A stretch of 64,000 nucleotides of DNA, taken from the NCBI RefSeq assembly GCF_003024195.1, contig NZ_KZ679040.1, forward strand, positions 310,001 to 374,000, read 5' to 3'. Each line of letters opens with the position of its first letter. Position 1 is the stretch's first letter. Of this stretch, positions 25,205 through 34,239 are shown one piece after another. The notes under the pieces were generated by a model. It saw nothing but the letters and a program-made list of their open reading frames with translations, had not been told where the DNA came from and did no database searches. Origin of the DNA: Streptomyces dioscori. Lineage in GTDB: Bacteria > Actinomycetota > Actinomycetes > Streptomycetales > Streptomycetaceae. The position numbers and the translations under genes are program-made.

Positions 25205-25538
25205 GTGGGTTGTTTGTCGGGTGCGGGTGGGCGGGGGCTGGCCGCGCAGTTCCCCGCGCCCCTGAGGGGGCGGGGCTTCGCCCCGGGCCCCGGGCGTTCT
25301 GTTGTCGGGTGCGGCCCGGTGGGGGCTTGTCGCGCAGTTCCCCGCGCCCCTCGGGACGGGCTGCGCCCTGTCCTCGGCCGTATGACGGCTGCGGGGCGGT
25401 GGGGGCTGGTCGCGCAGTTCCCCGCGCCCCTGAAAAAGCGGGGCTGCGCCCCGGCTTTTTTCCCGGTCCCGCCCGGCGTTGTCGTCTTTCAGCCCGTCCG
25501 GCGTTTGAGGGCCGGGGGTCCGGGGGCGAGGAAAGTGG
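25205..25538. repeat. Intergenic repeats: three GC-rich copies (cluster 5) plus a CAGCCCGTCCGG-type repeat
   Basis: The 353-bp spacer downstream of the PucR gene holds three forward copies of the GCGCAGTTCCCCGCGCCCCT core, at about 25243-25263, 25329-25349 and 25409-25430, each with its GTGCGG...GTGGGGGCTGG lead. Between them are GC-rich hairpin stretches such as AAAAAGCGGGGCTGCGCCCC. At 25490-25510 lies the second repeat type that also occurs inside the carboxylase gene. No gene is seen here. Confidence 0.85.
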
Positions 25539-27077
25539 TCAGGCGTCGCGCAGGGCGAACCACAGCTCCATGCGGACGTCCGGGTCGTCCAGGTCCGTGT
25601 TCAGGAGGGTCGCCGCGCGAGCGATCCGCTGGCGGACCGTGTTGCGGTGGACGGAGAGCGCCACCGCCGTACGGTCCCAGCTGCCGTGCAGGGACAGCCA
25701 CGTGCGGAGCGTCTCCGTCAGGGCGGCGTTCCCGGCGATGGGCATCAGGACCGCGCGGGCGTGCGCCGCGGCCTCGGCCGGCGCGACGAGCCCGGCCAGC
25801 CCCGGCCGGTCACCGTGCCGCACCATCGGCTCCCGCGTGGCCCGCGCCCGCGAAAGCGCACGAGCGGCCTGCGTATCGGCCACCCCCCACTCGCGCGGCG
25901 GGACGGCCGCGCTCACCCCGCACGTCCAGCCGGGCTGGGCGACGAGTTCACTGTGCCCCGCGGGGACGAGGACCCGTACGACGTCACCGGCCACGTCGAC
26001 CAGCGCGGACCCCAGCGCCGCCCCGAGCGCCGACGCGGTCACGGCGTCCGGTGCGGGACCGTCGGGCCGCGCGTGCACGACGATCCACCGTTCGCCGGGG
26101 TCCAGCAGCGGAGCGACCTCCTCCGGCGCGGCCCCCAGCAGCATGCGGACGAGTGCCGAGGAGCGGGCCGCGCCCGTGCCGCTCTGGTGCTCCCCGGTGA
26201 GGAGGGAGAGGAGCACCGCGCCGACGGATGCGATCGTGTGGTCGCCGGGGTCGCGGCGGGCGGCGGCGACACCCAGGACGAACCCCCGGCCGGTGCCGGT
26301 GCCGAGGGCGTACGCGGCGAGATGGACACCGGCCACCGTGTCACTCGCGGAGGACGGAGTCGGACCGGTACTGGTACTGGTGCCGGTGCCCGAGCCGCCG
26401 TCGCCGCCGGGCCGCACCACCCCCGCCAGCCCCGCCAGAGCAGTGCTCACCTCCGCTCCCGCCCCCGGCAGCCGCCCCGCCGAAGCCACCTCCGCGCCGT
26501 CCGGGGCGTACAGCGCGGCGCGGCCCCCGGTCCGCTGGGCGAGCTGCCGGAGCACCGACGGGACCGGGTCCGGGCGTGCCGCGGCGGCGGCGAGGCTCTG
26601 CTGGGCCTCCGTGACGCGGCGCAGTTCGGTGGTCCGGGCCTGGGCCATGAGCTGCCAGACGGCCCGCGCCACGCCGGAGAAGGTGGTGCGCGGCGGCACC
26701 TCGACCAGCGGCAGCCCGTACTGGTCGCAGGCCTCCACCAGGGCCCGTGGGACCGTGTCGTGCACCGGCGCCACCCCGAAGCCGAGCGCCGAACCCCCCG
26801 CCTCGACGATCCGCGACACGTACGCGTCGAAGTAGGTGCCCGGCCGCGTACCCGATCCCGCCGCCTCCGGAATGTGCACCCCGGCCGTCAGCAGCAGTTC
26901 GCCGCCGAGCAGGTACGGGTACGGGTCCGCCATCTCTGAGGTGTGCGCCCAGTGGATCACCGTGGCCGGATCGCTCGGGCCCGCGATCTGCCGGAGTCCG
27001 AGATCCTCCCGGGCCAGCAGGGCGGCCAGGGGGACGGGCGGGGTGGGCGGGACTGCGGGTACGGCGGTGTCCGGCAT
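25539..27077 (-). CDS. PucR-family transcriptional regulator
   Basis: A 512-residue regulator of the PucR/CdaR class. The N-terminal PucR domain (~14-130) starts VPLAALLAREDLGLRQIAG and includes YPYLLGGELLLTAGVHIPEA. The middle is a variable, GGDEF-like sensory region with a Gly/Ser/Thr low-complexity stretch near 265-285. The C-terminal HTH_30 domain ends the protein: LRTWLSLHGSWDRTAVALSV then HRNTVRQRIARAATLL. PucR proteins usually control purine, amine or amino-acid breakdown. It diverges from the symporter-agmatinase operon across 157 bp and most likely regulates it. ATG 27077 has GGAGG 11 nt upstream; ATG 27095 is possible. Confidence 0.92.
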   Translation of the reverse strand: MPDTAVPAVPPTPPVPLAALLAREDLGLRQIAGPSDPATVIHWAHTSEMADPYPYLLGGELLLTAGVHIPEAAGSGTRPGTYFDAYVSRIVEAGGSALGFGVAPVHDTVPRALVEACDQYGLPLVEVPPRTTFSGVARAVWQLMAQARTTELRRVTEAQQSLAAAAARPDPVPSVLRQLAQRTGGRAALYAPDGAEVASAGRLPGAGAEVSTALAGLAGVVRPGGDGGSGTGTSTSTGPTPSSASDTVAGVHLAAYALGTGTGRGFVLGVAAARRDPGDHTIASVGAVLLSLLTGEHQSGTGAARSSALVRMLLGAAPEEVAPLLDPGERWIVVHARPDGPAPDAVTASALGAALGSALVDVAGDVVRVLVPAGHSELVAQPGWTCGVSAAVPPREWGVADTQAARALSRARATREPMVRHGDRPGLAGLVAPAEAAAHARAVLMPIAGNAALTETLRTWLSLHGSWDRTAVALSVHRNTVRQRIARAATLLNTDLDDPDVRMELWFALRDA

Positions 27078-27234
27078 GGTGGACGTTTCCTCCATCGGAT
27101 CCGGTGGCAGTGGATGAAACGTACACTTCAGCGTTGCTTTCCGGCCACCTAGTGTCGTGGCGACCGGAGACCGCGGGTGAGGGCAGCTGCTCCCCCCCGG
27201 CGCCCACGAACGATCAGCCAGCCAGGAGGGCCCC

Positions 27235-28710
27235 ATGGCCGTCGACTACACCGTGATCGTCGTCTATCTCGCCGGGATGCTGGCCATGGGCTGGTGGGGC
27301 ATGCGCCGCGCCAAGTCCAAGAGCGACTTCCTGGTCGCCGGCCGGCGGCTCGGCCCGACGATGTACTCGGGCACGATGGCCGCGATCGTCCTCGGCGGCG
27401 CGTCCACCATCGGCGGCGTCGGCCTCGGCTACCAGTACGGGCTCTCCGGCGCCTGGATGGTCTTCACCATCGGTCTCGGGCTCCTCGCCCTGTCCCTCTT
27501 CTTCTCGGCGCGCATCGCCCGGCTGAAGGTCTACACGGTCTCCGAGATGCTCGACCTGCGCTACGGCGGCCGGGCCGGCGTGATCTCGGGCCTGGTCATG
27601 TGGGCGTACACCCTCATGCTCGCGGTGACGTCGACCATCGCGTACGCCACCATCTTCGACGTCCTCTTCGACATGAACCGGACGGTCGCGATCATCCTCG
27701 GCGGTTCGATCGTCGTCGCGTACTCGACGCTCGGCGGCATGTGGTCGATCACCCTCACCGACATGGTGCAGTTCGTCGTGAAGACCATCGGTGTGCTGCT
27801 CCTGCTCCTGCCCATCGCCGTGGTCAAGGCGGGCGGGTTCAGCGAGATGAAGGCGCAGCTGCCCACCGAGTACTTCGACCCGCTCGGCATCGGCGGCGAG
27901 ACGATCTTCACGTACGTGCTCATCTACACGTTCGGCATGCTCATCGGGCAGGACATCTGGCAGCGCGTCTTCACCGCGGGCAGCGACAGGACCGCCAAGT
28001 GGGGCGGCACCGTCGCGGGCACCTACTGCCTGGTGTACGCCCTCGCGGGCGCCGTCATCGGCACGGCCGCCAAGGTCCTCTACCCGAAGCTGGCCAGCCC
28101 GGACGACGCCTTCGCCACCATCGTCAAGGACGAACTGCCCGTCGGGGTACGGGGACTCGTGCTCGCCGCCGCCCTCGCGGCCGTGATGTCCACGTCCTCC
28201 GGAGCCCTCATCGCCTGCGCGACCGTCGCCAACAACGACATCTGGTCGCGGCTGCGCGGCGCCGTCCGGCCGGGGGGTGACGGGGGCGAGGAACACGACG
28301 AGGTCAAGGGCAACCGCATCTTCATCCTCGTCATGGGCATCGCCGTGATCTGTACGGCCATCGCGCTCAACAACGTCGTCGAGGCCCTGACCGTCGCCTA
28401 CAACCTCCTCGTCGGCGGCCTCCTCGTGCCCATCCTCGGCGGCCTGCTCTGGAAGCGCGGCACCGCCCAGGGCGCCCTCGCCGCCGTCGCGGTCGGCGGC
28501 CTCGCGGTCGTCGGGCTGATGGCCACCTACGGAATCCTCGCGAACGAGCCGATCTACTACGGACTCCTCGCCTCCCTCGCCGTGTACGTGATCGTCTCCC
28601 TCGCCACGCCCGCCACCGACGCGGCCGTGCTCGCCGCCTGGCGCGAACGCCTCGCGGGCCGCGGCTCCGAGCCCGCCGCCGAACCCAAGGAAGAGAGTGT
28701 CACCCGATGA
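27235..28710 (+). CDS. Sodium/solute symporter (SSS family)
   Basis: A 491-residue integral membrane transporter with ~13 predicted spans, from [17 protein letters not shown] at residue 7 to [20 protein letters not shown] near 440. The SSS hallmark [19 protein letters not shown] is near residue 46. A cytoplasmic charged loop ([14 protein letters not shown]) lies near 345. ATG 27235 is preceded by AGGAGGG. The gene is translationally coupled to the agmatinase-family gene (ATGA overlap at 28707), so the substrate is probably a guanidino compound or a related amine or acid; that substrate is inference. Confidence 0.93.
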   Translation: MAVDYTVIVVYLAGMLAMGWWGMRRAKSKSDFLVAGRRLGPTMYSGTMAAIVLGGASTIGGVGLGYQYGLSGAWMVFTIGLGLLALSLFFSARIARLKVYTVSEMLDLRYGGRAGVISGLVMWAYTLMLAVTSTIAYATIFDVLFDMNRTVAIILGGSIVVAYSTLGGMWSITLTDMVQFVVKTIGVLLLLLPIAVVKAGGFSEMKAQLPTEYFDPLGIGGETIFTYVLIYTFGMLIGQDIWQRVFTAGSDRTAKWGGTVAGTYCLVYALAGAVIGTAAKVLYPKLASPDDAFATIVKDELPVGVRGLVLAAALAAVMSTSSGALIACATVANNDIWSRLRGAVRPGGDGGEEHDEVKGNRIFILVMGIAVICTAIALNNVVEALTVAYNLLVGGLLVPILGGLLWKRGTAQGALAAVAVGGLAVVGLMATYGILANEPIYYGLLASLAVYVIVSLATPATDAAVLAAWRERLAGRGSEPAAEPKEESVTR

Positions 28711-29675
28711 ACAGCAACGAGACACCCCGCGGGCCCGTCGACTCGTCCCGTATACCGCGGTACGCGGGACCGGCGACCTTCGCCCGGCTGCCCCGCCTCG
28801 ACGAGGTCGGCACCACCGATGTCGCCGTGGTCGGCGTGCCGTTCGACGCGGGCGTCTCCTACCGGCCGGGCGCCCGCTTCGGCGGGAACGCGATCCGTGA
28901 GGCGAGCCGGCTGCTTCGGCCCTACAACCCGGCGCAGGACGCCTCGCCGTTCGCCCTCGCGCAGGTCGCGGACGCCGGTGACATCGCCGCGAACCCCTTC
29001 GACATCAACGAGGCCGTGGAGACCATCGAGGGCGCCGCCGACGAACTCCTCGGCACCGGCGCCCGGCTGATGACCCTCGGCGGCGACCACACCATCGCGC
29101 TGCCGCTGCTGCGCGCGGTCGCCCGCAAGCACGGCCCGGTCGCGCTGCTGCACTTCGACGCGCACCTCGACACCTGGGACACCTACTTCGGCGCCGAGTA
29201 CACGCACGGCACCCCGTTCCGGCGGGCCGTCGAGGAGGGCATCCTCGACACCGAGGCGCTCTCCCACGTCGGTACGCGCGGGCCGCTGTACGGCCGGCAG
29301 GACCTGACCGACGACGAGAAGATGGGCTTCGGCATCGTCACCTCCGCCGACATCTACCGGCGCGGCGCCGACGAGGTCGCCGACCAGCTGCGCCAGCGCA
29401 TCGGCGACCGCCCGCTCTACATCTCCATCGACATCGACTGCCTCGACCCGGCCCACGCGCCCGGCACCGGCACGCCCGAGGCCGGCGGCATGACCTCCCG
29501 CGAACTCCTGGAGATCCTGCGCGGCCTCGCCTCCTGCCGGCTGGTCTCCGCGGACGTCGTCGAGGTCGCCCCCGCGTACGATCACGCCGAGATCACCTCG
29601 GTCGCCGCGTCCCACACGGCGTACGAACTCACCACCATCATGTCCCGCCAGATTGCAGAGGCCCGAGCGCAGTGA
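28707..29675 (+). CDS. Agmatinase/guanidinobutyrase-family ureohydrolase
   Basis: Mn2+-dependent hydrolase that removes urea from a guanidino compound (agmatine to putrescine, or guanidinobutyrate to GABA). 322 residues, normal length. Metal ligands are intact: [12 protein letters not shown] near 126 (His), [14 protein letters not shown] near 150 (Asp-x-His-x-Asp) and [19 protein letters not shown] near 240 (Asp-x-Asp). The N-terminus has [18 protein letters not shown] near 43. Overlaps both neighbours by 4 bp, so transporter, hydrolase and the next enzyme are made together. The sequence alone does not separate agmatine from guanidinobutyrate or guanidinopropionate. Confidence 0.94.
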   Translation: MNSNETPRGPVDSSRIPRYAGPATFARLPRLDEVGTTDVAVVGVPFDAGVSYRPGARFGGNAIREASRLLRPYNPAQDASPFALAQVADAGDIAANPFDINEAVETIEGAADELLGTGARLMTLGGDHTIALPLLRAVARKHGPVALLHFDAHLDTWDTYFGAEYTHGTPFRRAVEEGILDTEALSHVGTRGPLYGRQDLTDDEKMGFGIVTSADIYRRGADEVADQLRQRIGDRPLYISIDIDCLDPAHAPGTGTPEAGGMTSRELLEILRGLASCRLVSADVVEVAPAYDHAEITSVAASHTAYELTTIMSRQIAEARAQ

Positions 29676-31360
29676 CCCACGACCACGACCTGGTGCTCCG
29701 CCCGACCCCGGAGCAGACGGAGGCCGCGCTCAGTCCGCCGCCCGGCCGCAACGGCGGTGACCTGGTCGTGGAGACCCTCACCGGTCTCGGCGCGACCACC
29801 GTCTTCGGGCTCCCCGGCCAGCACGCGCTCGGCATGTTCGACGCGCTGCGCCGCTCCGACCTCGCGTACATCGGGCTGCGGGTCGAGAACAACGCCGGAT
29901 TCGCGGCGGACGCGTACGGCCGCATCACCGGCGAGGCCGCCCCGCTGCTCCTGTCGACCGGACCCGGTGCCCTGACGTCGCTGGCCGCGCTCCAGGAGGC
30001 CGCGGCGGCATCGGCCCCCGTCCTCGCCATCAGCAGCCAGATCCCCGGCGCGGGACTCGGCGGCGGCCGGCACGGCTACCTCCACGAACTCCCCGACCAG
30101 CAGGCCTCGTTCCGGGGCGTCGTGAAGTCCGTCCACACGGTCCGTACGCAGTCGCAGATCCCGTCCGCCATCGCCGAGGCCTGGGAATCGGCGCTCACCG
30201 CCCCGCACGGGCCCGTATGGGTGGAGATCCCGCAGGACGTGCTGCTCGCCGAGACGGCCCTGCCCGTCGTGACCGCCGTCGACGCGGCACCCCACGACCT
30301 GCCACCGCGCCCCGAACTGACCGCCGTGGCCGCCGACCTGCTCGCGAACGCGGCCCGCCCGGTGATCATCGCGGGCGGCGGAGTCGTACGCTCCGACGCG
30401 TCGGGCAAGCTGAAGCAGCTCGCCGAGCGGCTGAACGCGCCCGTCGTCACCACCTTCGGCGGCAAGGGCGCCTTCCCCTGGAACCATCCGCTCTCGCTCC
30501 AGTCCTGGCTGGAGGACCGGCACACCACGGACTTCCTGGAGGACGCCGACGTCCTGCTCGTGGTCGGCTCGGGGCTGGGGGAACTGTCCTCCAACTACTA
30601 CACGTTCAAGCCCCGCGGACGGGTGATCCAGATCGAGGCCGACCTCGGGAAACTGGAGTCCAACCACCCGGCCCTCGGCATCCACGCGGACGCCCGCCTC
30701 GCCCTGTCGGCGCTGCTCGAAACCATCACGGAGCCGCGACAGGACGCGACGGCCGCGGACCGCGTACGGACCGTGCTCGACCTCGTCCGCGAGCGGATCG
30801 ACGCGCAGGAACTCACCCTGGAACAGCGGGTGCTGGCCGCCGTGCGGGAAGCCCTCCCCGACCGGTCGGCCAGCTTCTGGGACATGACGATCCTCGCCTA
30901 CTGGGCCTGGTCCGCCTTCGACGCCCGGCGCCCCAACACGATGCACTCCGCCCAGGGCGCGGGCGGCCTCGGCTACGCCTTCCCCGCGGCGATCGGCGGT
31001 GCGGTCGCCGACCCCACCCACCCCGTCCTCGCGGTCTCCGGCGACGGCGGCGCGCTCTACTCCATCGCCGAACTGGCCACCGCCAGGCAGCACGACCTCG
31101 ACGTGACCTGGCTGATCGTCGACGACGGCGGGTACGGCATCCTGCGCGAGTACATGACGGACGCCTTCGGGCAGTCCACGGCCACGGAACTGACCCGGCC
31201 GGACTATGTGGCGCTCGCGGAGTCCTTCGGCGTCCCCGGCGTACGGACCACCCCGGACACCCTCGCCGCCGACCTCGCCAAGGCCCTCGCCACGCCCGGC
31301 CCCTCGGTGGTCGTGCTGCCGGCGCTGCTGCGGATGTTCGCACCGACGCACCTGGGCTGA
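29672..31360 (+). CDS. Thiamine-diphosphate enzyme, acetolactate synthase/benzoylformate decarboxylase-like
   Basis: A 562-residue, three-domain TPP enzyme. The N-terminal domain has the catalytic-type Glu in [19 protein letters not shown] near 70; the middle domain is Rossmann-like ([17 protein letters not shown] near 230). The C-terminal TPP domain contains the metal site [19 protein letters not shown] near 455, followed by IVDDGGYG: where most relatives have Asn-Asn, this has Asp-Asp. GTG 29672 overlaps the agmatinase stop. Which 2-keto acid it acts on is unknown; decarboxylation or carboligation of a keto acid formed from the guanidino compound would fit the operon. Confidence 0.9.
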   Translation: MTHDHDLVLRPTPEQTEAALSPPPGRNGGDLVVETLTGLGATTVFGLPGQHALGMFDALRRSDLAYIGLRVENNAGFAADAYGRITGEAAPLLLSTGPGALTSLAALQEAAAASAPVLAISSQIPGAGLGGGRHGYLHELPDQQASFRGVVKSVHTVRTQSQIPSAIAEAWESALTAPHGPVWVEIPQDVLLAETALPVVTAVDAAPHDLPPRPELTAVAADLLANAARPVIIAGGGVVRSDASGKLKQLAERLNAPVVTTFGGKGAFPWNHPLSLQSWLEDRHTTDFLEDADVLLVVGSGLGELSSNYYTFKPRGRVIQIEADLGKLESNHPALGIHADARLALSALLETITEPRQDATAADRVRTVLDLVRERIDAQELTLEQRVLAAVREALPDRSASFWDMTILAYWAWSAFDARRPNTMHSAQGAGGLGYAFPAAIGGAVADPTHPVLAVSGDGGALYSIAELATARQHDLDVTWLIVDDGGYGILREYMTDAFGQSTATELTRPDYVALAESFGVPGVRTTPDTLAADLAKALATPGPSVVVLPALLRMFAPTHLG

Positions 31361-31395
31361 AGCACCTGGGCTGAGCAATCCCCTTTTTCCGGGGC

Positions 31396-31440
31396 GGACA
31401 TGACGGTGGGGCGGCACCTGGCCGCCCCACCCTCATGTCC
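31396..31440. terminator. Strong bidirectional terminator
   Basis: Arms GGACATGACGGTGGGGCGGC (31396-31415) and its near-perfect complement at 31421-31440 pair over 20 positions with one mismatch around a 5-nt loop. It separates the TPP-enzyme gene (+, ends 31360) from the FG-GAP gene (-, ends 31454). Confidence 0.9.
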
Positions 31441-31453
31441 GTGGACCCATTGC

Positions 31454-32953
31454 TCAGCGCAGGTACGCGCCGAAGTGGGCGGCCGTGGCGGGGGCGCCGA
31501 GCTTGCCGGGGCCGAACGCGAACGACGAGGTGGCGGTGAGGCCGCTCGCCGTGCCGTTCAGGATCCAGACCGCGCCGTTCTGCTCGTTCTCGGCGGTGGA
31601 ACCGGCCGCGAGGTCGCGGTGGCCGTCACCGTTGAGGTCCAGCAGGGCCGTGCTCACACCGAACTCGTCGCTGTTCTCGGCGACTCCGGGAATTCCGGCG
31701 GTGTTCTGGTGGAAGACCTGCGTCCCGGCACCCGTGGCACCGGCGGCGCTGCCGGGGACCAGGGCGACCGAACCGGTGTCGTAGATGTCGCCGACGTCCT
31801 CGCCCGGGATGCCGAGCGCGATGTCGGCGTAGCCGTCACCGTTGACGTCCCCGACCGAGACCGACCCGCCGATCTCGTCCTCTTCCTCCTCGGCGCCGGG
31901 GAACCCGGGCGAGTCCTGGTTGAAGGTCTGGACGCGGTCCTCGGACAGGCCGGTGGCCGAACCGAGGGCGACCTTGACCTTGCCGCTGCCCCAGTCGTTG
32001 CCGACCACGACGTCGTCGAAGCCGTCCTTGTTGACGTCCCCGACGCCGGTGCCGGTCCTGTTGCCGGCGGCCTCACCGGGGACCCAGCCGCTCTTGAAGC
32101 CGGTGCTGCCGCCGCCGAGGAGCAGGCGGTTGCCGTAGACACCGTCGCCCTTGTACTCCCAGACGACGATGTCGTCCTTGCCGTCACCGTTGACGTCACC
32201 GGTCTCGGCGGAGGTGTAGGGACCGCTGATGGAGTCGGCGTCCTCCTCGCAGCCGCCGTTGGTGGCGCACGAGGCGTCGTTCGCGTCGTAGCCCCACCAC
32301 AGGGACTTGTCCAGGACGGGCAGGACGGCGGCGGGCGTGCCGGTCCGCGAGATCGGGCCCTTCCACACGGCGGCGGCGCTGCTGGGGGCCTCGTCGCCGA
32401 AGGAGGTGACCTGCTCGAACAGCGCGAGGTCCGTCTTGCCGTCGCCGTCGAAGTCACCGGTGGTGGGAGTCTGGCCGTATCCGGGTATCGCCGTGCCGCC
32501 GGTGAGTCCGGAGGTGGAGCCCCACAGGATGACGGAGCCGGCCTTGCCGCCCGAGATGACCAGGTCGGTGAAGCCGTCGCCGTCCAGGTCGCCCTTGGAG
32601 AAGTTGGCCCCGAAGTACTGGCTCGCGGTGGCGGAGCCGGGAACGCCGCTGGTGGAGCGGCTGATGAGCTTCTTGTTGGAGGTGGAGACGCCGCTGGCGG
32701 AGCCGTACGTGACGGCCACGTAGCCCGCCTTGGCCTTGCTGGAGATCGTGGCGTTCGGGGCTCCCACGACCAGGTCGGCGTAGCCGTCGCCGTTGAAGTC
32801 GTCCTGCGCGTCCGCCGCCGCGGGGGCCGCCTTGGGGGCCGCCTGGGCGGAGGCCCCGGTCAGGGCCATCGCGCCGAATCCGCCGGCGAGCAGCACGGCC
32901 GCTGCCAGGGGAGCGCTGAGCGCGGTACGAGTTCGACGGTGTGCTCGGGACAT
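31454..32953 (-). CDS. Secreted FG-GAP/VCBS repeat protein
   Basis: A 499-residue extracellular protein. It has a Sec signal (basic SRAHRRTRTALSAP, then LAAAVLLAGGFGAMALTGASAQA). Seven integrin-alpha/FG-GAP blades follow, each with a calcium-loop-like motif: DFNGDGYADL, DLDGDGFTDL, DFDGDGKTDL, DVNGDGKDDI, DVNKDGFDDV, DVNGDGYADI and DLNGDGHRDL. This is a seven-bladed beta-propeller that probably binds Ca2+ and another protein or glycan; no catalytic domain is seen. A small Cys pair (DASCATNGGCEEDA) lies near residue 237. Monocistronic. Confidence 0.93.
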   Translation of the reverse strand: MSRAHRRTRTALSAPLAAAVLLAGGFGAMALTGASAQAAPKAAPAAADAQDDFNGDGYADLVVGAPNATISSKAKAGYVAVTYGSASGVSTSNKKLISRSTSGVPGSATASQYFGANFSKGDLDGDGFTDLVISGGKAGSVILWGSTSGLTGGTAIPGYGQTPTTGDFDGDGKTDLALFEQVTSFGDEAPSSAAAVWKGPISRTGTPAAVLPVLDKSLWWGYDANDASCATNGGCEEDADSISGPYTSAETGDVNGDGKDDIVVWEYKGDGVYGNRLLLGGGSTGFKSGWVPGEAAGNRTGTGVGDVNKDGFDDVVVGNDWGSGKVKVALGSATGLSEDRVQTFNQDSPGFPGAEEEEDEIGGSVSVGDVNGDGYADIALGIPGEDVGDIYDTGSVALVPGSAAGATGAGTQVFHQNTAGIPGVAENSDEFGVSTALLDLNGDGHRDLAAGSTAENEQNGAVWILNGTASGLTATSSFAFGPGKLGAPATAAHFGAYLR

Positions 32954-33113
32954 GCGTGAGCCTTTCGAGTCGGTCGACGTCCATCTGTCGACGTTCGTCG
33001 GTCGTCGGATTCCGCTTCTGCGTGCGGAATGCCGCGTTCACTGAGTTCGACTCGATCGGGGCGCCACCGGTTGTGCGCTTCAATGTCATGGATTCGTAAC
33101 CGCAGAGACAGAT

Positions 33114-33156
33114 GTGGCGCTGAACTCCCGCTTGGTGACCGGGGGTTCAGCGCCAC
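33114..33156 (-). terminator. Terminator of the endonuclease gene
   Basis: Perfect 12-bp arms GTGGCGCTGAAC (33114-33125) and GTTCAGCGCCAC (33145-33156), extended inward by CCC/GGG, 32 bp past the endonuclease stop at 33188. Confidence 0.85.
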
Positions 33157-33187
33157 TCACTTTCGGTTCAGTGCGGCCCGTTTCGGG

Positions 33188-33991
33188 CTACCAGATCGAC
33201 TCGACCCACTCCGGGTGGTCGATGAACGGGTTCCGGTTGTGCTGGTAGTTGCTGTAGATCAGCTCGTTGCGGCGCTCTTCGGAGGTGCTGGGCGGGTCCT
33301 CGTCGTTCCACTGCTTCAGCACCGAGAGGCGGCCGTGGTACGGGACGCTGCCGTTGGTGACGGCGTCGTTGGGCTCCAGGTCGGCCCAGGAGTCGTCGCC
33401 CTCGTACCGGACGGCCATGTAGAGGATCATCCGGGCCACATCGCCCTTGACGGCGTCGCGCGGCTCGAAGGAGTTCGAGTCGGTGAGGCTGCCGCCGCTG
33501 TTGGTGAAGCTGCTGCCGCCGTTGTCGAAGTCCTTGTTGCCGCGGATGCTGTTGACCTGGACGTCCTCGGGCCGCAGGTGGTGCAGGTCGGTGCCGGGGC
33601 CCGCGGAGGTGCCGAAGTCGCCGTGGGACTGGGCCCAGGTGTGCTCGCGGTTCCAGTTGCCCGTGTTGCCGCCGTTGAGTGTCTTGCTGCGGGAGATGCC
33701 GGAGTAGAGCAGGACCACGTTGCTGCTGTTGTTCGGGTCCTGGTCGGTGACCTTGAGCGCCTCCCAGACCGCGGAGTACGAGATCTTCGTCTGGCTGCTG
33801 ATGATCGTGTGGAGCGAGCCCTTGAGGGCCGTGCCGGTCTTGCCGATCGCGTTCGCGTAGTACGTGTCGTCGTACGCGGTGGTGGTGGCCGCGGCGGGGG
33901 TCGCGGCGACCGTCGGGAGGGTGAGGCCGACGAGGACGGCGGAGACGCCTGCTGCCAGCGCCTTCCACTTGCCAATCTGCACAGCGGACAT
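33188..33991 (-). CDS. Secreted endonuclease I (EndA/NucM family)
   Basis: Extracellular nuclease, probably degrading DNA (and RNA) for nutrients. 267 residues. Signal peptide: KWKALAAGVSAVLVGLTLP then TVAATPAAATT. The active-site region of the endonuclease I beta-beta-alpha metal fold is clear: WNREHTWAQSHGDFG near 112 with the catalytic His, followed by DLHHLRPEDVQVNS near 134 and NSIRGNKDFDNG. The C-terminal part has VARMILYMAVRY. ATG 33991 is preceded by AAAGGG. It lies next to the FG-GAP gene in the same direction, but a terminator separates them. Confidence 0.93.
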   Translation of the reverse strand: MSAVQIGKWKALAAGVSAVLVGLTLPTVAATPAAATTTAYDDTYYANAIGKTGTALKGSLHTIISSQTKISYSAVWEALKVTDQDPNNSSNVVLLYSGISRSKTLNGGNTGNWNREHTWAQSHGDFGTSAGPGTDLHHLRPEDVQVNSIRGNKDFDNGGSSFTNSGGSLTDSNSFEPRDAVKGDVARMILYMAVRYEGDDSWADLEPNDAVTNGSVPYHGRLSVLKQWNDEDPPSTSEERRNELIYSNYQHNRNPFIDHPEWVESIW

Positions 33992-34167
33992 ATGGGGTGC
34001 CCTTTCCCGAGAACGGCACGCGCCGGTACGCGGGGCCCGGAGTGATGAGGGGCAACGGACCCGCGTTCTACGCGTGTTGACAGTTCGGTCAATCGGGAGA
34101 GTGGCATGGACATGAGGTCGGGCTGGTAACGGGGGAGAGTCGGTTGTGTGACGTTCTCGCATACGAC

Positions 34168-34200
34168 GCAACCCCTGGCCGTTTCCGGTCCAGGGGCTGC
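34168..34200 (-). terminator. Hairpin after the GT39 gene
   Basis: GCAACCCCTGG (34168-34178) pairs with CCAGGGGCTGC (34190-34200) with one mismatch and an 11-nt loop, 40 bp past the GT39 stop. Confidence 0.7.
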
Positions 34201-34239
34201 GAAGTGTCAGGGTTTTCCCCAACTGGCTTAGGGGAGGCC

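Noticed and set aside
25205..26200. 331-codon frame through the repeats at 25.2 kb
   Set aside because: Starts in the repeat cluster and continues opposite the PucR gene; no protein features.
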